From positions 62,001 to 126,000 of the forward strand of contig CAXBES010000005.1 of NCBI GenBank assembly GCA_963974915.1: a stretch of DNA of 64,000 bases, in the 5' to 3' direction. The stretch comes from CAXBES01 sp963974915. GTDB lineage: Bacteria; Bacteroidota; Bacteroidia; Flavobacteriales; Flavobacteriaceae. The notes below the pieces were generated by a model. The model saw nothing but the letters and a program-made list of their open reading frames with translations, did not search any database and was not told where the DNA came from. Each line of letters starts with the position of its first letter. Positions within the stretch are counted from its first letter, which is position 1. Shown in pieces: positions 40,765 to 49,901 of this stretch. The translations under genes and the position numbers were made by a program.

Positions 40765-41838
40765 CTAAATATGCTCATTGATTATTTGAGCAGCATATGT
40801 TCTATCAAAATTCTTAATAGTTTCCGAATTAAGGTTGAACCGCTTCACCATTTCTTTATCATTATGTAGTGTGAGTAATTGCGTAGCTAAGGATTTAGCA
40901 TTCTTAGCCTCAAAATACAGCTTATTTTCATAAGGGTCGAGAATATTCTTATTCTCAATAATATCACTCGAAATGATCGCCATTTTTGCCGCGATCGCTT
41001 CTTTTAACACTATCGGAGAATTTTCAAAATAGGATGGAAAAATAAATACAGAACACTTTTTAAAAAATTCGAACTTCTTCTTTCCCATTTGGGCTCCGTG
41101 AAAAATAAAGTTTTCTATATTTTCTTCGGAAAGTTTACTGAGAATTTTTAATTTAAAGTCTTCATTTTCAAATTCTCCCAGGACATGGATTCTTAATTCA
41201 CTAGCTTCTTTCTGAATAAGAGACACGGCTTCAACTAGTGTTAAAAACCCTTTCTTTTCTGAAAGTCTCCCTACATATAGAAACTCATTTGTTTTGTTTT
41301 CGATTTGATTCTCAAAATCACGATAATCGACAAAATTTTCAAGTACTATTAATTTCTTCGGATTGATGTACTGTGCGTAAAACTGTTTGTGAAATCTTTC
41401 CGAAAGCACAAATATTACATCCCCTAACGACAAAACTTTGGTAAATATTTTCAGTTTAAAACCTTCCAAAAAATAATCTCCTTCGGTTTTAGCATGCAAA
41501 TGAATTACCAGTTTTTTAGTGGTAAGTTTCAGAATAAAAATAAAAACCATCTCGCGCAAAAAGGAGATGTTAGGAACCACAAAGACATTGCTCACATCTA
41601 CCCGATTTTTAAAAACAAAACGGATAAGTTGAAAAATGTTCTTGATAAAGTGTGAAAATTCTTTAAATCCCTTACGCTTGTATAGATCGGCATTATCGAG
41701 ATTTTTTGATGTGTTCAGGTTTATGATATTATAGTTCTTACCATTTTCCTGAACGATTTCCTGAACGCGGATGTTGGCAAGAGCGACACCACCCACAGGG
41801 GGAGGTAACGGACCGATAAAAGCTACTGTTTTTGCCAT
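40765..41838 (-). CDS. Glycosyltransferase family 4
   Basis: A 357-residue GT-B enzyme with the N-terminal glycine-rich block GPLPPPVGGVALAN. The C-terminal donor-binding part has FLYVGRLSEKKGF, IFPSYFENSPIVLKEA and the conserved E-x7-E. It probably adds one sugar of the repeat unit. It overlaps the end of the upstream O-antigen ligase-like gene by 16 bases. Confidence 0.9.
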   Translation of the reverse strand: MAKTVAFIGPLPPPVGGVALANIRVQEIVQENGKNYNIINLNTSKNLDNADLYKRKGFKEFSHFIKNIFQLIRFVFKNRVDVSNVFVVPNISFLREMVFIFILKLTTKKLVIHLHAKTEGDYFLEGFKLKIFTKVLSLGDVIFVLSERFHKQFYAQYINPKKLIVLENFVDYRDFENQIENKTNEFLYVGRLSEKKGFLTLVEAVSLIQKEASELRIHVLGEFENEDFKLKILSKLSEENIENFIFHGAQMGKKKFEFFKKCSVFIFPSYFENSPIVLKEAIAAKMAIISSDIIENKNILDPYENKLYFEAKNAKSLATQLLTLHNDKEMVKRFNLNSETIKNFDRTYAAQIINEHI

Positions 41839-43022
41839 TCTCGTTTATTTAAGTATATATAGGCGTAAACAATAAAGAAAATATCGGCTGCCAAAGGTCT
41901 TGTCGCTAGACCGTTGCTAATACTAGAAGTAATAAAATACCCCATTATCATTACTAAATTGAAAACTGAAATTCTTCTTGAAATCGTTAGAATGGATGTT
42001 ATCAATGTGATGAACATTAGCATATATGGAACTCCATTTTCTACTATATACGTTAGAAAATCATTATGAGAGCTCTTCTTTTCCCACCACCATTCGGACG
42101 TGGTAATTAAATCTGATCCTTTACCACGACCTAACAAATAATCTGTTACACTATAATCTTTCAGAATACTAAGTTTTTCGGAATACATAGTAAGCCTCCC
42201 TGATGAGAATGAATCTAGATCAATATTTCTTAATAAGAAGAATAACGATAAAAATACGAAAGGTAGAAAGGAAATAATTTTAACGTAAACATGCTTAAAA
42301 AAAACATTAGAATGATACAAAATAACCACAATGAAAAGGAAATAAAATACAATTGCTGTTCGTACATTATACCCAACAAATAAGAAGACTAAAGAGAAAA
42401 ATAAGAACCCATATAACCACAAATACCTTTGTCTAAGGAGCATAGCAATAGCTATAAATACGACAACAAGTACGTAGTTATGTGTATGGATACCGCTAAA
42501 GTATACTGGCCATCGAAATGAACCTCGATTGTAAGTGACATCAAAAACAATTAGGCCAATAAACGAAAGCAATAGAAGGATGATCACAAAAAATAATACA
42601 ATACGTTTTAAATTGAGCTGGGTTCTTTTTGATTCAATTATAATTACAGCAAACAAATAGACTGGCGAACATATTTTTAAAGAGTAATTTAATGATGGTA
42701 AAACTCCAATATCATTATATAAAGCTGTTCCTATATTGAGTGCGTAAAGAATTAGTGTAAGTGCTAAAGGTATGACCAAAGAGCCCCATTTGCTGATATT
42801 CGATAAGATGTAGAATAGCATGAGTGGGATAAGTACGTACTCAATGTATTGCTGAAAATCTTCGGGGAGATGCAGAAAATTATACTTATTGATGTTGGGA
42901 GTTAGGTGTCTTAACCACCAACCATTTTCAATATTTAGATAAGAAAAAGTGAATTTTAAAACTATTAAAATTAAAATAGTATAAAAAAGAAAAGTAAATA
43001 GGTTGGTTGTTTTAATTTTCAT
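41823..43022 (-). CDS. O-antigen ligase/polymerase-like membrane protein
   Basis: A 399-residue protein with ten or more transmembrane helices and a periplasmic loop carrying SSHNDFLTY, the HN motif of Wzy_C/WaaL proteins. The start ATG shares one base with the stop codon of the upstream lipoprotein gene (TAATG), indicating tight coupling. Whether it polymerises or ligates is not known. Confidence 0.82.
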   Translation of the reverse strand: MKIKTTNLFTFLFYTILILIVLKFTFSYLNIENGWWLRHLTPNINKYNFLHLPEDFQQYIEYVLIPLMLFYILSNISKWGSLVIPLALTLILYALNIGTALYNDIGVLPSLNYSLKICSPVYLFAVIIIESKRTQLNLKRIVLFFVIILLLLSFIGLIVFDVTYNRGSFRWPVYFSGIHTHNYVLVVVFIAIAMLLRQRYLWLYGFLFFSLVFLFVGYNVRTAIVFYFLFIVVILYHSNVFFKHVYVKIISFLPFVFLSLFFLLRNIDLDSFSSGRLTMYSEKLSILKDYSVTDYLLGRGKGSDLITTSEWWWEKKSSHNDFLTYIVENGVPYMLMFITLITSILTISRRISVFNLVMIMGYFITSSISNGLATRPLAADIFFIVYAYIYLNKREWQKQ

Positions 43023-43783
43023 TACTCCTCTCGATTAAATTTACTGAGTTCGTATGCATCATTGTATGGAAATATAACATCATAGCTTTCTATGCTTAAT
43101 ACTTGAATTTCTTTCGAATTTAACATTTTGTCAAACATCTTGAGGTCTCTAATATTTCCTTGAAATTGATATTTAAAATTTCCTTCTTCTTCCATTATAC
43201 CCAGATAAATAGAGTTTATATCAATCTGCGCGTTTTTTAAGTGTTGGTATCTGGCATATAACTCGGAGTTTAGATATACTTCTACCGCTTCTTCATTAAT
43301 GTTGCTTGAAAAAAAATAATACTTTCCTTCTTCTAATTGAAATAGATCATAATATTCTCTCGAGCCTCCTTTTTCATAATTATACTCCTTTGCCCAAAGA
43401 TTATTCGAGTTAAAACGACCCGTCAGTCTTCTTCCCGCAACCCAGAAATTTATGTTTTTCAATATATTATCATTCTCCCGAATTGAAAATATCATCTGTT
43501 CATTCTTTGGGTTATTGCCTGTAAATCTAAACCAAAAGCTAATATTTATTCCTTTAGATAAACTTAGGTCCAATGAATCAATTTTTGCATAAGAAGGAAA
43601 GTCTTGGTAGGTAAATTCAGCACCTTTTTCTGAAAAAATTGCATTCTCATATTTAATACCCTTACCATCTGTTAGCTGAAAATCTATCTTTGGATTATCA
43701 ATTGCCACAGGCAGATTTGCTTGTGGTTTTTTATCTACACACGAAATCGCTAGAACACAAAATAAAATTGACAACCTATTCAT
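43022..43783 (-). CDS. LamG-like lipoprotein in the polysaccharide operon
   Basis: A 253-residue protein with a short signal peptide and lipobox AISC (Cys15). The mature part is a beta-sandwich of the LamG/concanavalin A type: ISFWFRFTGN, INFWVAGRRLTGRF, VEVYLNSELYARY and the final IRDLKMFDKMLNSKEI, typical of the last strands. Such domains bind carbohydrate or proteins. It overlaps the upstream ligase-like gene by 8 bases and touches the downstream one, so it is produced together with two integral membrane glycan enzymes. A role in recognising or handling the exported glycan is an inference. Confidence 0.75.
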   Translation of the reverse strand: MNRLSILFCVLAISCVDKKPQANLPVAIDNPKIDFQLTDGKGIKYENAIFSEKGAEFTYQDFPSYAKIDSLDLSLSKGINISFWFRFTGNNPKNEQMIFSIRENDNILKNINFWVAGRRLTGRFNSNNLWAKEYNYEKGGSREYYDLFQLEEGKYYFFSSNINEEAVEVYLNSELYARYQHLKNAQIDINSIYLGIMEEEGNFKYQFQGNIRDLKMFDKMLNSKEIQVLSIESYDVIFPYNDAYELSKFNREE

Positions 43784-45041
43784 TTTGAAGCAGTTTATTA
43801 TTACGATTTCCCTCCCAGGTGACTAACAACATTATAACTAATATATAAATGACGACCCCCCAAGATCTCTCTAATAATGATTCAGTCAGATTTGCTACGA
43901 AAAAGCAGCCTGTAGCAAAGAACAGAAAAAATGATCTTTTTCTAAAAACAGTTTTAAAGATTACAACAAAAAATAAAATATAAGCTAAGCCTCCCAAAAT
44001 TCCATAAGTACTTAGGTACTCCATAAACTGATTATGTGCATTGTAATTTTCATTGTAAGCTTCGCTATCTCTATTAATGTAGTATTGTTTCTTTCTCAAT
44101 AAATCTTCGCTTGCTGCGCCTGGTCCTACGAAGGGGAACTGCTTAAACACCTCATAAGACGCTTCAAGCCTATCGAACCTACCGTCTTTTTTACTAAAAA
44201 TTGTTTCGTTTTCGAAAACATTCACACTTTTAAAGAATCTATCTCTTAGAAAATTTTTTTCTGTAAAGTAAGCATAGCCTCCTAATAAAGATAGAAGAGC
44301 AATAAAAGCAGTTAACCATAGTATTTTCTTTTTAAGAATTAGGAAAATTATGCCGAAAAAAATAAAACAAAATATAGCATTTCTCGCCATTAAATTAAAC
44401 AAAAATAAAATCAGAATTAATAATGATACAATCAATATCCATTTAGAAATTATTCTTCTTGAATCATTGAGAATAAGTATATTAAATCCTATTGCTAAAT
44501 TTATAATTAAAGCCAAGTATGGGGTATGAATCCCTATATTATCTGCAAGCTTATGAGAGGCATATTCGCGTGAGATCAAATCTAAAAGTGAGCCCCCGTC
44601 TCTGGTAATTTCGAGAATTGAAATACCCCAGCAAATCAGAGCTGATATTAAACACCCTAAAATTAATGCATACATAATGTATTTTAGTGTTCTTTTAAAA
44701 AAAGACGGGTTTAGTATAATATATGTCGATATAAAAAAGAGCGGAATAATTCTACCTAAATCTTTTAAAGCGCCTTCGATATTTGAAGAGTATATCAGAC
44801 CAATTAACAATAGAAGAATTGGAATATTCAGGGTTGAAAGCAATTGCCATTTCATCCTCATTCGGTTGATACTTTTCTCGTTAAAATTTGTAACCGTGTA
44901 GATTCCAAAAATTATAAGAAATATGGTTAGAAATAAATTATTTGCAAAAAGATTAATCGGTAAAAAAAAGAAAGAAAGGATAAGAGCAAATTGGCTCGTT
45001 TTTATTATGAGAGAATTAAGTTTTATAGGTATAGTGATCAT
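43776..45041 (-). CDS. O-antigen ligase family membrane protein
   Basis: A 421-residue protein with 10-12 transmembrane helices and the HN motif in NYNAHNQFMEY within the large periplasmic loop. It resembles WaaL/Wzy_C proteins, including the preceding FPFVGPGAASEDLL block. A 17-base gap separates it from the asparagine-synthetase-like gene upstream. Confidence 0.85.
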   Translation of the reverse strand: MITIPIKLNSLIIKTSQFALILSFFFLPINLFANNLFLTIFLIIFGIYTVTNFNEKSINRMRMKWQLLSTLNIPILLLLIGLIYSSNIEGALKDLGRIIPLFFISTYIILNPSFFKRTLKYIMYALILGCLISALICWGISILEITRDGGSLLDLISREYASHKLADNIGIHTPYLALIINLAIGFNILILNDSRRIISKWILIVSLLILILFLFNLMARNAIFCFIFFGIIFLILKKKILWLTAFIALLSLLGGYAYFTEKNFLRDRFFKSVNVFENETIFSKKDGRFDRLEASYEVFKQFPFVGPGAASEDLLRKKQYYINRDSEAYNENYNAHNQFMEYLSTYGILGGLAYILFFVVIFKTVFRKRSFFLFFATGCFFVANLTESLLERSWGVVIYILVIMLLVTWEGNRNNKLLQNE

Positions 45042-45058
45042 AACTCTTTTTAAGAATC

Positions 45059-46786
45059 TTAATTTTCTTGAAAGTGAAGTTTCAGCGATAATAAAGCGGT
45101 TACTACGGCAAATTTATTTCGATATTCGAATATGTTATTCTCATATATATTCAATAAATCTTCCTTTAATTCATTATCGATGTAATTAGCATTAATCTCA
45201 GTCTTAGCGATATGATCGAACGTTTCCATTATAACAGGAAAATTCTTAATCCATTGTCCATACGGGTTCATGCTTTCATATTTCAAATTGAAATACTTTT
45301 TTCCTCCATTGACATATTTCTTCAACTTTTTGCCATAGATAATTTTGAATTTTGAATTGGGTCTCATCTCAATTTTATCCCACGGATATTTCAAGGCGCT
45401 AGGATGATACTTTTTTAACCATTCAAAATAGATCATTTGATTACTTTTATATTCCGATGGTAGTGAAATACAAAAATCAACAAATTCAGAATCAAAAAAG
45501 GGCGAGTTATTATCAATAATATTATTTAAACTTCTATCTCCTACCAACGTAGCATTGATAACTCTTTGCTCATAGGTATAAAGCTCCATTCCTCGTTCCT
45601 GATATTTGGCCAATATATGCGGAAGGGATTCTATTTTATCTAGCAAGCTGTCATCCGAAATAAAGCCCGTATAACCTATGCTTCCGCGTTTTTGTTTAAA
45701 GTTATAACCTTCCTTAGTGAAAGATCCAAATAATAAATCTCCTATTTGTCCGGTATGAAGAGTTGCGTAATTTGAGACGTTGAAACTTTTTACCGTAGAC
45801 GATGTATGGGCAGAACTGTGGTACATCATTAATCCATCGTTAGGCAAAATGTAATTCTTTGATATATCATCAATCAAATAATCTGGATTATCCAATTGCC
45901 GCTGAAAATGGTTTAAATTTTCCCCGATAGCAATTTTCTGCGCGTACTTAACATCTTTTGAGTCTGATTGGCCAAAAGTAATAGAAGTGATATTATCAAA
46001 TCCAAGTTTTTTAGCTACAATTATATTGGTACGGGCATCCATCCCTCCACTTAAAAGTGATAGATGTTTTTTGGATCCGTTTTCTATATCTGTTGTCCAA
46101 TTCCTTAAAACACTTTTCTCCATAAATTCATTTATACCGTGAATAGCATCACTATGAGAAATTGCCATTTTTGCCGTAGAATAGTTTTTAAGTTTATCAA
46201 TTTTTAGGCTACCACTCTTTATGTCGTAAGTAAGGAGAGAGCTAAAGGGCAGTTTTTTAACCTCGTTGATATAGGTGTGATCTTCCAATAAAAATCCATA
46301 CAAAGCCATCATATAAACTGCATCTCTATCTACAGAATATTGAATTTTTTCCTTCTGAAAAAGCTTAGAGACGGCTCTTAATTCTGAAGAAAAAACGAAT
46401 CCTATCTCCTTATCGTAATAATAAAATATATTCTTAGTAGAAAGATGGTCGTTAAATACGAAAACTTTTCCTTCTGTTTCATCATATACAAAACCTGAAA
46501 AAGTACCTTTCAGCCTTTTAATAAACGAAATACCTTCTTCTTTGTAAGCACTAAAAAAGCTGTCTTTCGATTTAATATCATCAGTTAAGTTGATACCCTC
46601 AAAACATATGATCACATCACCTCTTTGTTGTATAAAACGGTGCTTATGGAGCTTTTCCAGAACGGAACGCCCAACAACTCCTCCATTAACCGAAATTTCA
46701 TTTTTGGAAAGCTGTTGATCGTAAAAATAATTGTAAAATTTCTCTACGTTCTTAACCTTCAGAAAAACACCATAAATGCCAGCCAT
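45059..46786 (-). CDS. Asparagine synthetase-like protein lacking the glutaminase cysteine
   Basis: A 575-residue protein with the AsnB layout: an N-terminal glutaminase-like domain and a C-terminal synthetase domain. The N-terminus reads MAGIYG where active AsnB has MCGI, so the catalytic Cys2 is Ala. The PP-loop SGGMDA (246-251) is intact, and the following ITSITFGQ block is conserved. It could use free ammonia or another amine, as do beta-lactam synthetases, which also lack Cys2. In polysaccharide clusters relatives amidate uronic acids; the WecC and Ugd products here would be candidate substrates. This substrate is inferred. Confidence 0.85.
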   Translation of the reverse strand: MAGIYGVFLKVKNVEKFYNYFYDQQLSKNEISVNGGVVGRSVLEKLHKHRFIQQRGDVIICFEGINLTDDIKSKDSFFSAYKEEGISFIKRLKGTFSGFVYDETEGKVFVFNDHLSTKNIFYYYDKEIGFVFSSELRAVSKLFQKEKIQYSVDRDAVYMMALYGFLLEDHTYINEVKKLPFSSLLTYDIKSGSLKIDKLKNYSTAKMAISHSDAIHGINEFMEKSVLRNWTTDIENGSKKHLSLLSGGMDARTNIIVAKKLGFDNITSITFGQSDSKDVKYAQKIAIGENLNHFQRQLDNPDYLIDDISKNYILPNDGLMMYHSSAHTSSTVKSFNVSNYATLHTGQIGDLLFGSFTKEGYNFKQKRGSIGYTGFISDDSLLDKIESLPHILAKYQERGMELYTYEQRVINATLVGDRSLNNIIDNNSPFFDSEFVDFCISLPSEYKSNQMIYFEWLKKYHPSALKYPWDKIEMRPNSKFKIIYGKKLKKYVNGGKKYFNLKYESMNPYGQWIKNFPVIMETFDHIAKTEINANYIDNELKEDLLNIYENNIFEYRNKFAVVTALLSLKLHFQEN

Positions 46787-46791
46787 ATCAA

Positions 46792-47973
46792 TTACTTATA
46801 AAATTTATTTAAAACGATTCTCTGAATGATATATCTAACCACTAAACTTATAAAACTCGCTATTGCAATTCCGTTGATCGAGTAATATTGATATAAAAAG
46901 TAGCTTAAAACAATATTTAGTACAAGTGCGAAAAGATTGACCTCCAAATTTTTTCTAAATAGCTTGTTGATAACCATTAAAGAGCCATACAATGGCGAAA
47001 GGGATTGAACAAACTTAGCGGCCAAAATGATTAAAAAAGCAGTAAAAAATCCTTTATAATCTATATATAACGTATTTATTAACATGACGTATACAAAAAC
47101 AAGGAATATCGCTGCTAAACCGGACAGAAGTACGATCCGTTTATTTAGAACGCTTACGTGTGAGAAGTTATTTTTTAACTTCTCAATGTCCACTTGCACT
47201 AGCGTAAGGGGAATCAGGAGTAACATGTTTGCAACGTTTAACGCAAAGCTATAGTTTGCAATTTCGGTATTTGCATTTTCTGAAATTATTTTAATAATAA
47301 AAATGTCGGTATATAAAAACATCAGATTTGCGAAGTTACTTACTACCAAAGTAAACGAACTTAGCAGCAATTTTTTAAATAGTCTTCCGTATTTGAGAAT
47401 CTTTTGCTTTACTAATTTTTGCTGAAGGAGCTGATAGCCAACATAAACGAAAGCAATAGGGAACAAGATATAGCCAGCCACCACATATGCCATTCCGGTA
47501 ACATCGAAAAAATAAATAGCAACAAAAATTACCGCATAGAAGAGTCCCGAAATAAGAATCTTGTAAACAGACGCATAATTACTGCCTTCCTTTACCAGAA
47601 GATAAGCAGGAGTGATTCCTCCATTAAAAAAGAGCGCGTAGAATACAAAGGGTACAAGGAGAAAAAGCCAGTTGAAAATACCCAATACAAGCATTGAAAC
47701 TATCGCCAAAAGGAGAACGAATATGCATCCTAAAAGAAAAAAGTATTGCTTGCTCTCTTTACTTTTAGTGTAACTGATAATTAATGCGGGAAAGCCAAAG
47801 GCAAAAACAGATGAAACCACCTCAATAAGCTTTTTGTAATATTCCAATTCTCCGTAATTATCTTTTGAGAGATAATGTGCTGCGAAAAAGAGAACCGCGT
47901 ATTCCAATACCCTTGTAGCTACGATCGAGCCCCCATAAATCAAATAGTTTTTATGTAAGAAATTTTTGATCAC
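46792..47973 (-). CDS. Polysaccharide flippase (Wzx-like)
   Basis: A 393-residue polytopic protein with 12 hydrophobic helices and short basic cytoplasmic loops. It is in the MOP superfamily, with the N-terminal pattern YGGSIVATRVLEYAVLFFAAHYL partly seen in Wzx proteins. It probably moves the undecaprenyl-linked repeat unit across the inner membrane. It lies directly upstream of the AsnB-like gene with a 5-base gap. It is shorter than the other flippase at 14.8 kb. Confidence 0.85.
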   Translation of the reverse strand: MIKNFLHKNYLIYGGSIVATRVLEYAVLFFAAHYLSKDNYGELEYYKKLIEVVSSVFAFGFPALIISYTKSKESKQYFFLLGCIFVLLLAIVSMLVLGIFNWLFLLVPFVFYALFFNGGITPAYLLVKEGSNYASVYKILISGLFYAVIFVAIYFFDVTGMAYVVAGYILFPIAFVYVGYQLLQQKLVKQKILKYGRLFKKLLLSSFTLVVSNFANLMFLYTDIFIIKIISENANTEIANYSFALNVANMLLLIPLTLVQVDIEKLKNNFSHVSVLNKRIVLLSGLAAIFLVFVYVMLINTLYIDYKGFFTAFLIILAAKFVQSLSPLYGSLMVINKLFRKNLEVNLFALVLNIVLSYFLYQYYSINGIAIASFISLVVRYIIQRIVLNKFYK

Positions 47974-48100
47974 TTAAAGAATTGATTTTTTTAATAGTTT
48001 TAGCCGTTCTACTTAATCCGATGTTAATGTAAAGTCCCTTTAACTTTATGTGATTCTAAAATTTGAAAGACCAAATACCAACATTTATTTTTCAATTCCA

Positions 48101-49897
48101 TTATGGTACTTTCTTTACCTCAATCCACAAGGTTTTTCCAATTACTCCATTATACTTTTCTCTATCGTACAGGAACATTTTAATTCTATCTATATTTTCA
48201 ATACCTGTTGTTGAATGCACTTCTAAAATATTATTCTTTACTTCCAATGCTCTATCTTCTGTATCAAAAGAAAGCTTTCTTTCTTTACTGCCTTTTCGAA
48301 GTAGATTCATTTCTGATTTATCTGGGAATATATGTATTCCAATATTGTAGTTTTTCTTCAAAAACCTAATTGAATCGGTAAAACTTGTGGTAAAAATATA
48401 TTTATCTTTCTTTCTAACCACTTTAATACTGTTTACCGTAATAAATTCTGTCATTTTTTCTTTCATCGGCCGATCGAGTAAAACTTCTTCAATATCATAG
48501 ATATTTTCAGAAATCTGATCGTTTAATATGGTAAGTACACTTACATCTTCATGTCCTAAAAATAAAACAAGTTCATCTATAAAAATGGGTGGATATGACA
48601 AGGAAAATACAATGTATTGTTTACCTTCATACTCAAAGGCATCATTCTCTGTAAGGATTCTGGTTAATCGATTTTTTCCTAGATGTTGCGTTCTTTCGGC
48701 AGGAAATGTATTGAGAGCCTCTCGAGTTAAATTATATTGAAACGTAATAGGAATATCCGAAAACGTTTCATTATCAATCTCCATAAGAACTTCATACTTT
48801 TGTCCCATAACTCTATAGAGCGCAACATTCTTGAGTCTAATTCCTTCTATACTAAGATCTAACGATTTCGAAAACCTAGACCTTATGAAATTTTCTTTGA
48901 TATGCTTATAACGATTAAGATGATCTTCGTTAGTTTTAACAGAAGACAGCTTATAATTGTTTTCTAGATATTTAGATAAAAACTTGGACACAATAAGTGC
49001 TCCTTTCTGATTTAAATGATTTGGATCTCTAAAATGTTTTTTCGTTATCTGGAGTGAATCTCTCAGTAAATTTAAATCAAGAAAACGAACTTCTTTGTTT
49101 GTGAAATATTCTTTAAGTAGCTTTGAATACCCCTTATAAACACTATCCATACTTGAGACCATAGATGGGGAATTGATAAACATATAATTGACCTTTGCAT
49201 CTTCTAAGTTTGAAAGTACCCTATCAATAGTGAATTTCCATTGTCCTGGAAGGGACTTAGGCATGGTTGTATTTTTAGAAAACCTCTTTTTATACAAATT
49301 TTCGATAGAGTCGGGAAAAGTATTTAGTGTAGTTACAAAACCATTGTGATAATCTTCTCTAGGTTCTGTAAACAATGTTCTTTTGAAGTAATCCTTATTA
49401 ATCCTGTGCCATATATTATGATTTCGGTAAAGGCTGGACATAGAATTAATTAGATGGCCTCTTCCAAATGCACTATCTATCATCTGGAATTTTTTTAGTG
49501 AGAGTGATAAATTATCGAGTGTATTTAATTGAAAGGCTATTTGTTCTTTTTTAGGATAACCATCCAAGCTATTTGAAAAAATATCAATGACTATTAACTC
49601 TGGTTTATGTTCTTTGAGCAATTCATGAATAATTACATCGGTTGTTTCTAAGCGCTGAGATGATGAACCAAAATTCATAGCATAAACCCCTAACTCGGCT
49701 TCAAATACGCGTGTGTCAAAAGTACAATAGGCATGTGAACTTCCAACAAATAATAAATTTGGTTTTTGTTCAGATGATTTGAAAAGCTTCAGCGTGTGTT
49801 CAAAATGAGTGGGATGTCTGAAAATGTTTTCCGCAATTAAAAACACTCCCGTTAACAGAAAGGCAAGTATAAATATTCTCCAAACAAATTTATTCAT
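48101..49897 (-). CDS. Membrane-anchored SGNH-like protein, partner of MBOAT
   Basis: A 598-residue protein starting with one transmembrane helix (residues ~6-22), so the rest is periplasmic. Residues 48-310 form an SGNH-hydrolase-like domain: GSSHAY (52-57, nucleophile Ser53 or Ser54) and DPNH (Asp291, His294). A further ~280-residue domain without recognised signature follows. I chose ATG 49897 because it lies 4 bases after the stop of the MBOAT gene; a start at 49954 would overlap that gene by 53 bases. By analogy with AlgX/AlgJ it may complete O-acyl transfer to the exported glycan. Confidence 0.75.
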   Translation of the reverse strand: MNKFVWRIFILAFLLTGVFLIAENIFRHPTHFEHTLKLFKSSEQKPNLLFVGSSHAYCTFDTRVFEAELGVYAMNFGSSSQRLETTDVIIHELLKEHKPELIVIDIFSNSLDGYPKKEQIAFQLNTLDNLSLSLKKFQMIDSAFGRGHLINSMSSLYRNHNIWHRINKDYFKRTLFTEPREDYHNGFVTTLNTFPDSIENLYKKRFSKNTTMPKSLPGQWKFTIDRVLSNLEDAKVNYMFINSPSMVSSMDSVYKGYSKLLKEYFTNKEVRFLDLNLLRDSLQITKKHFRDPNHLNQKGALIVSKFLSKYLENNYKLSSVKTNEDHLNRYKHIKENFIRSRFSKSLDLSIEGIRLKNVALYRVMGQKYEVLMEIDNETFSDIPITFQYNLTREALNTFPAERTQHLGKNRLTRILTENDAFEYEGKQYIVFSLSYPPIFIDELVLFLGHEDVSVLTILNDQISENIYDIEEVLLDRPMKEKMTEFITVNSIKVVRKKDKYIFTTSFTDSIRFLKKNYNIGIHIFPDKSEMNLLRKGSKERKLSFDTEDRALEVKNNILEVHSTTGIENIDRIKMFLYDREKYNGVIGKTLWIEVKKVP

Positions 49898-49901
49898 GTT
49901 T

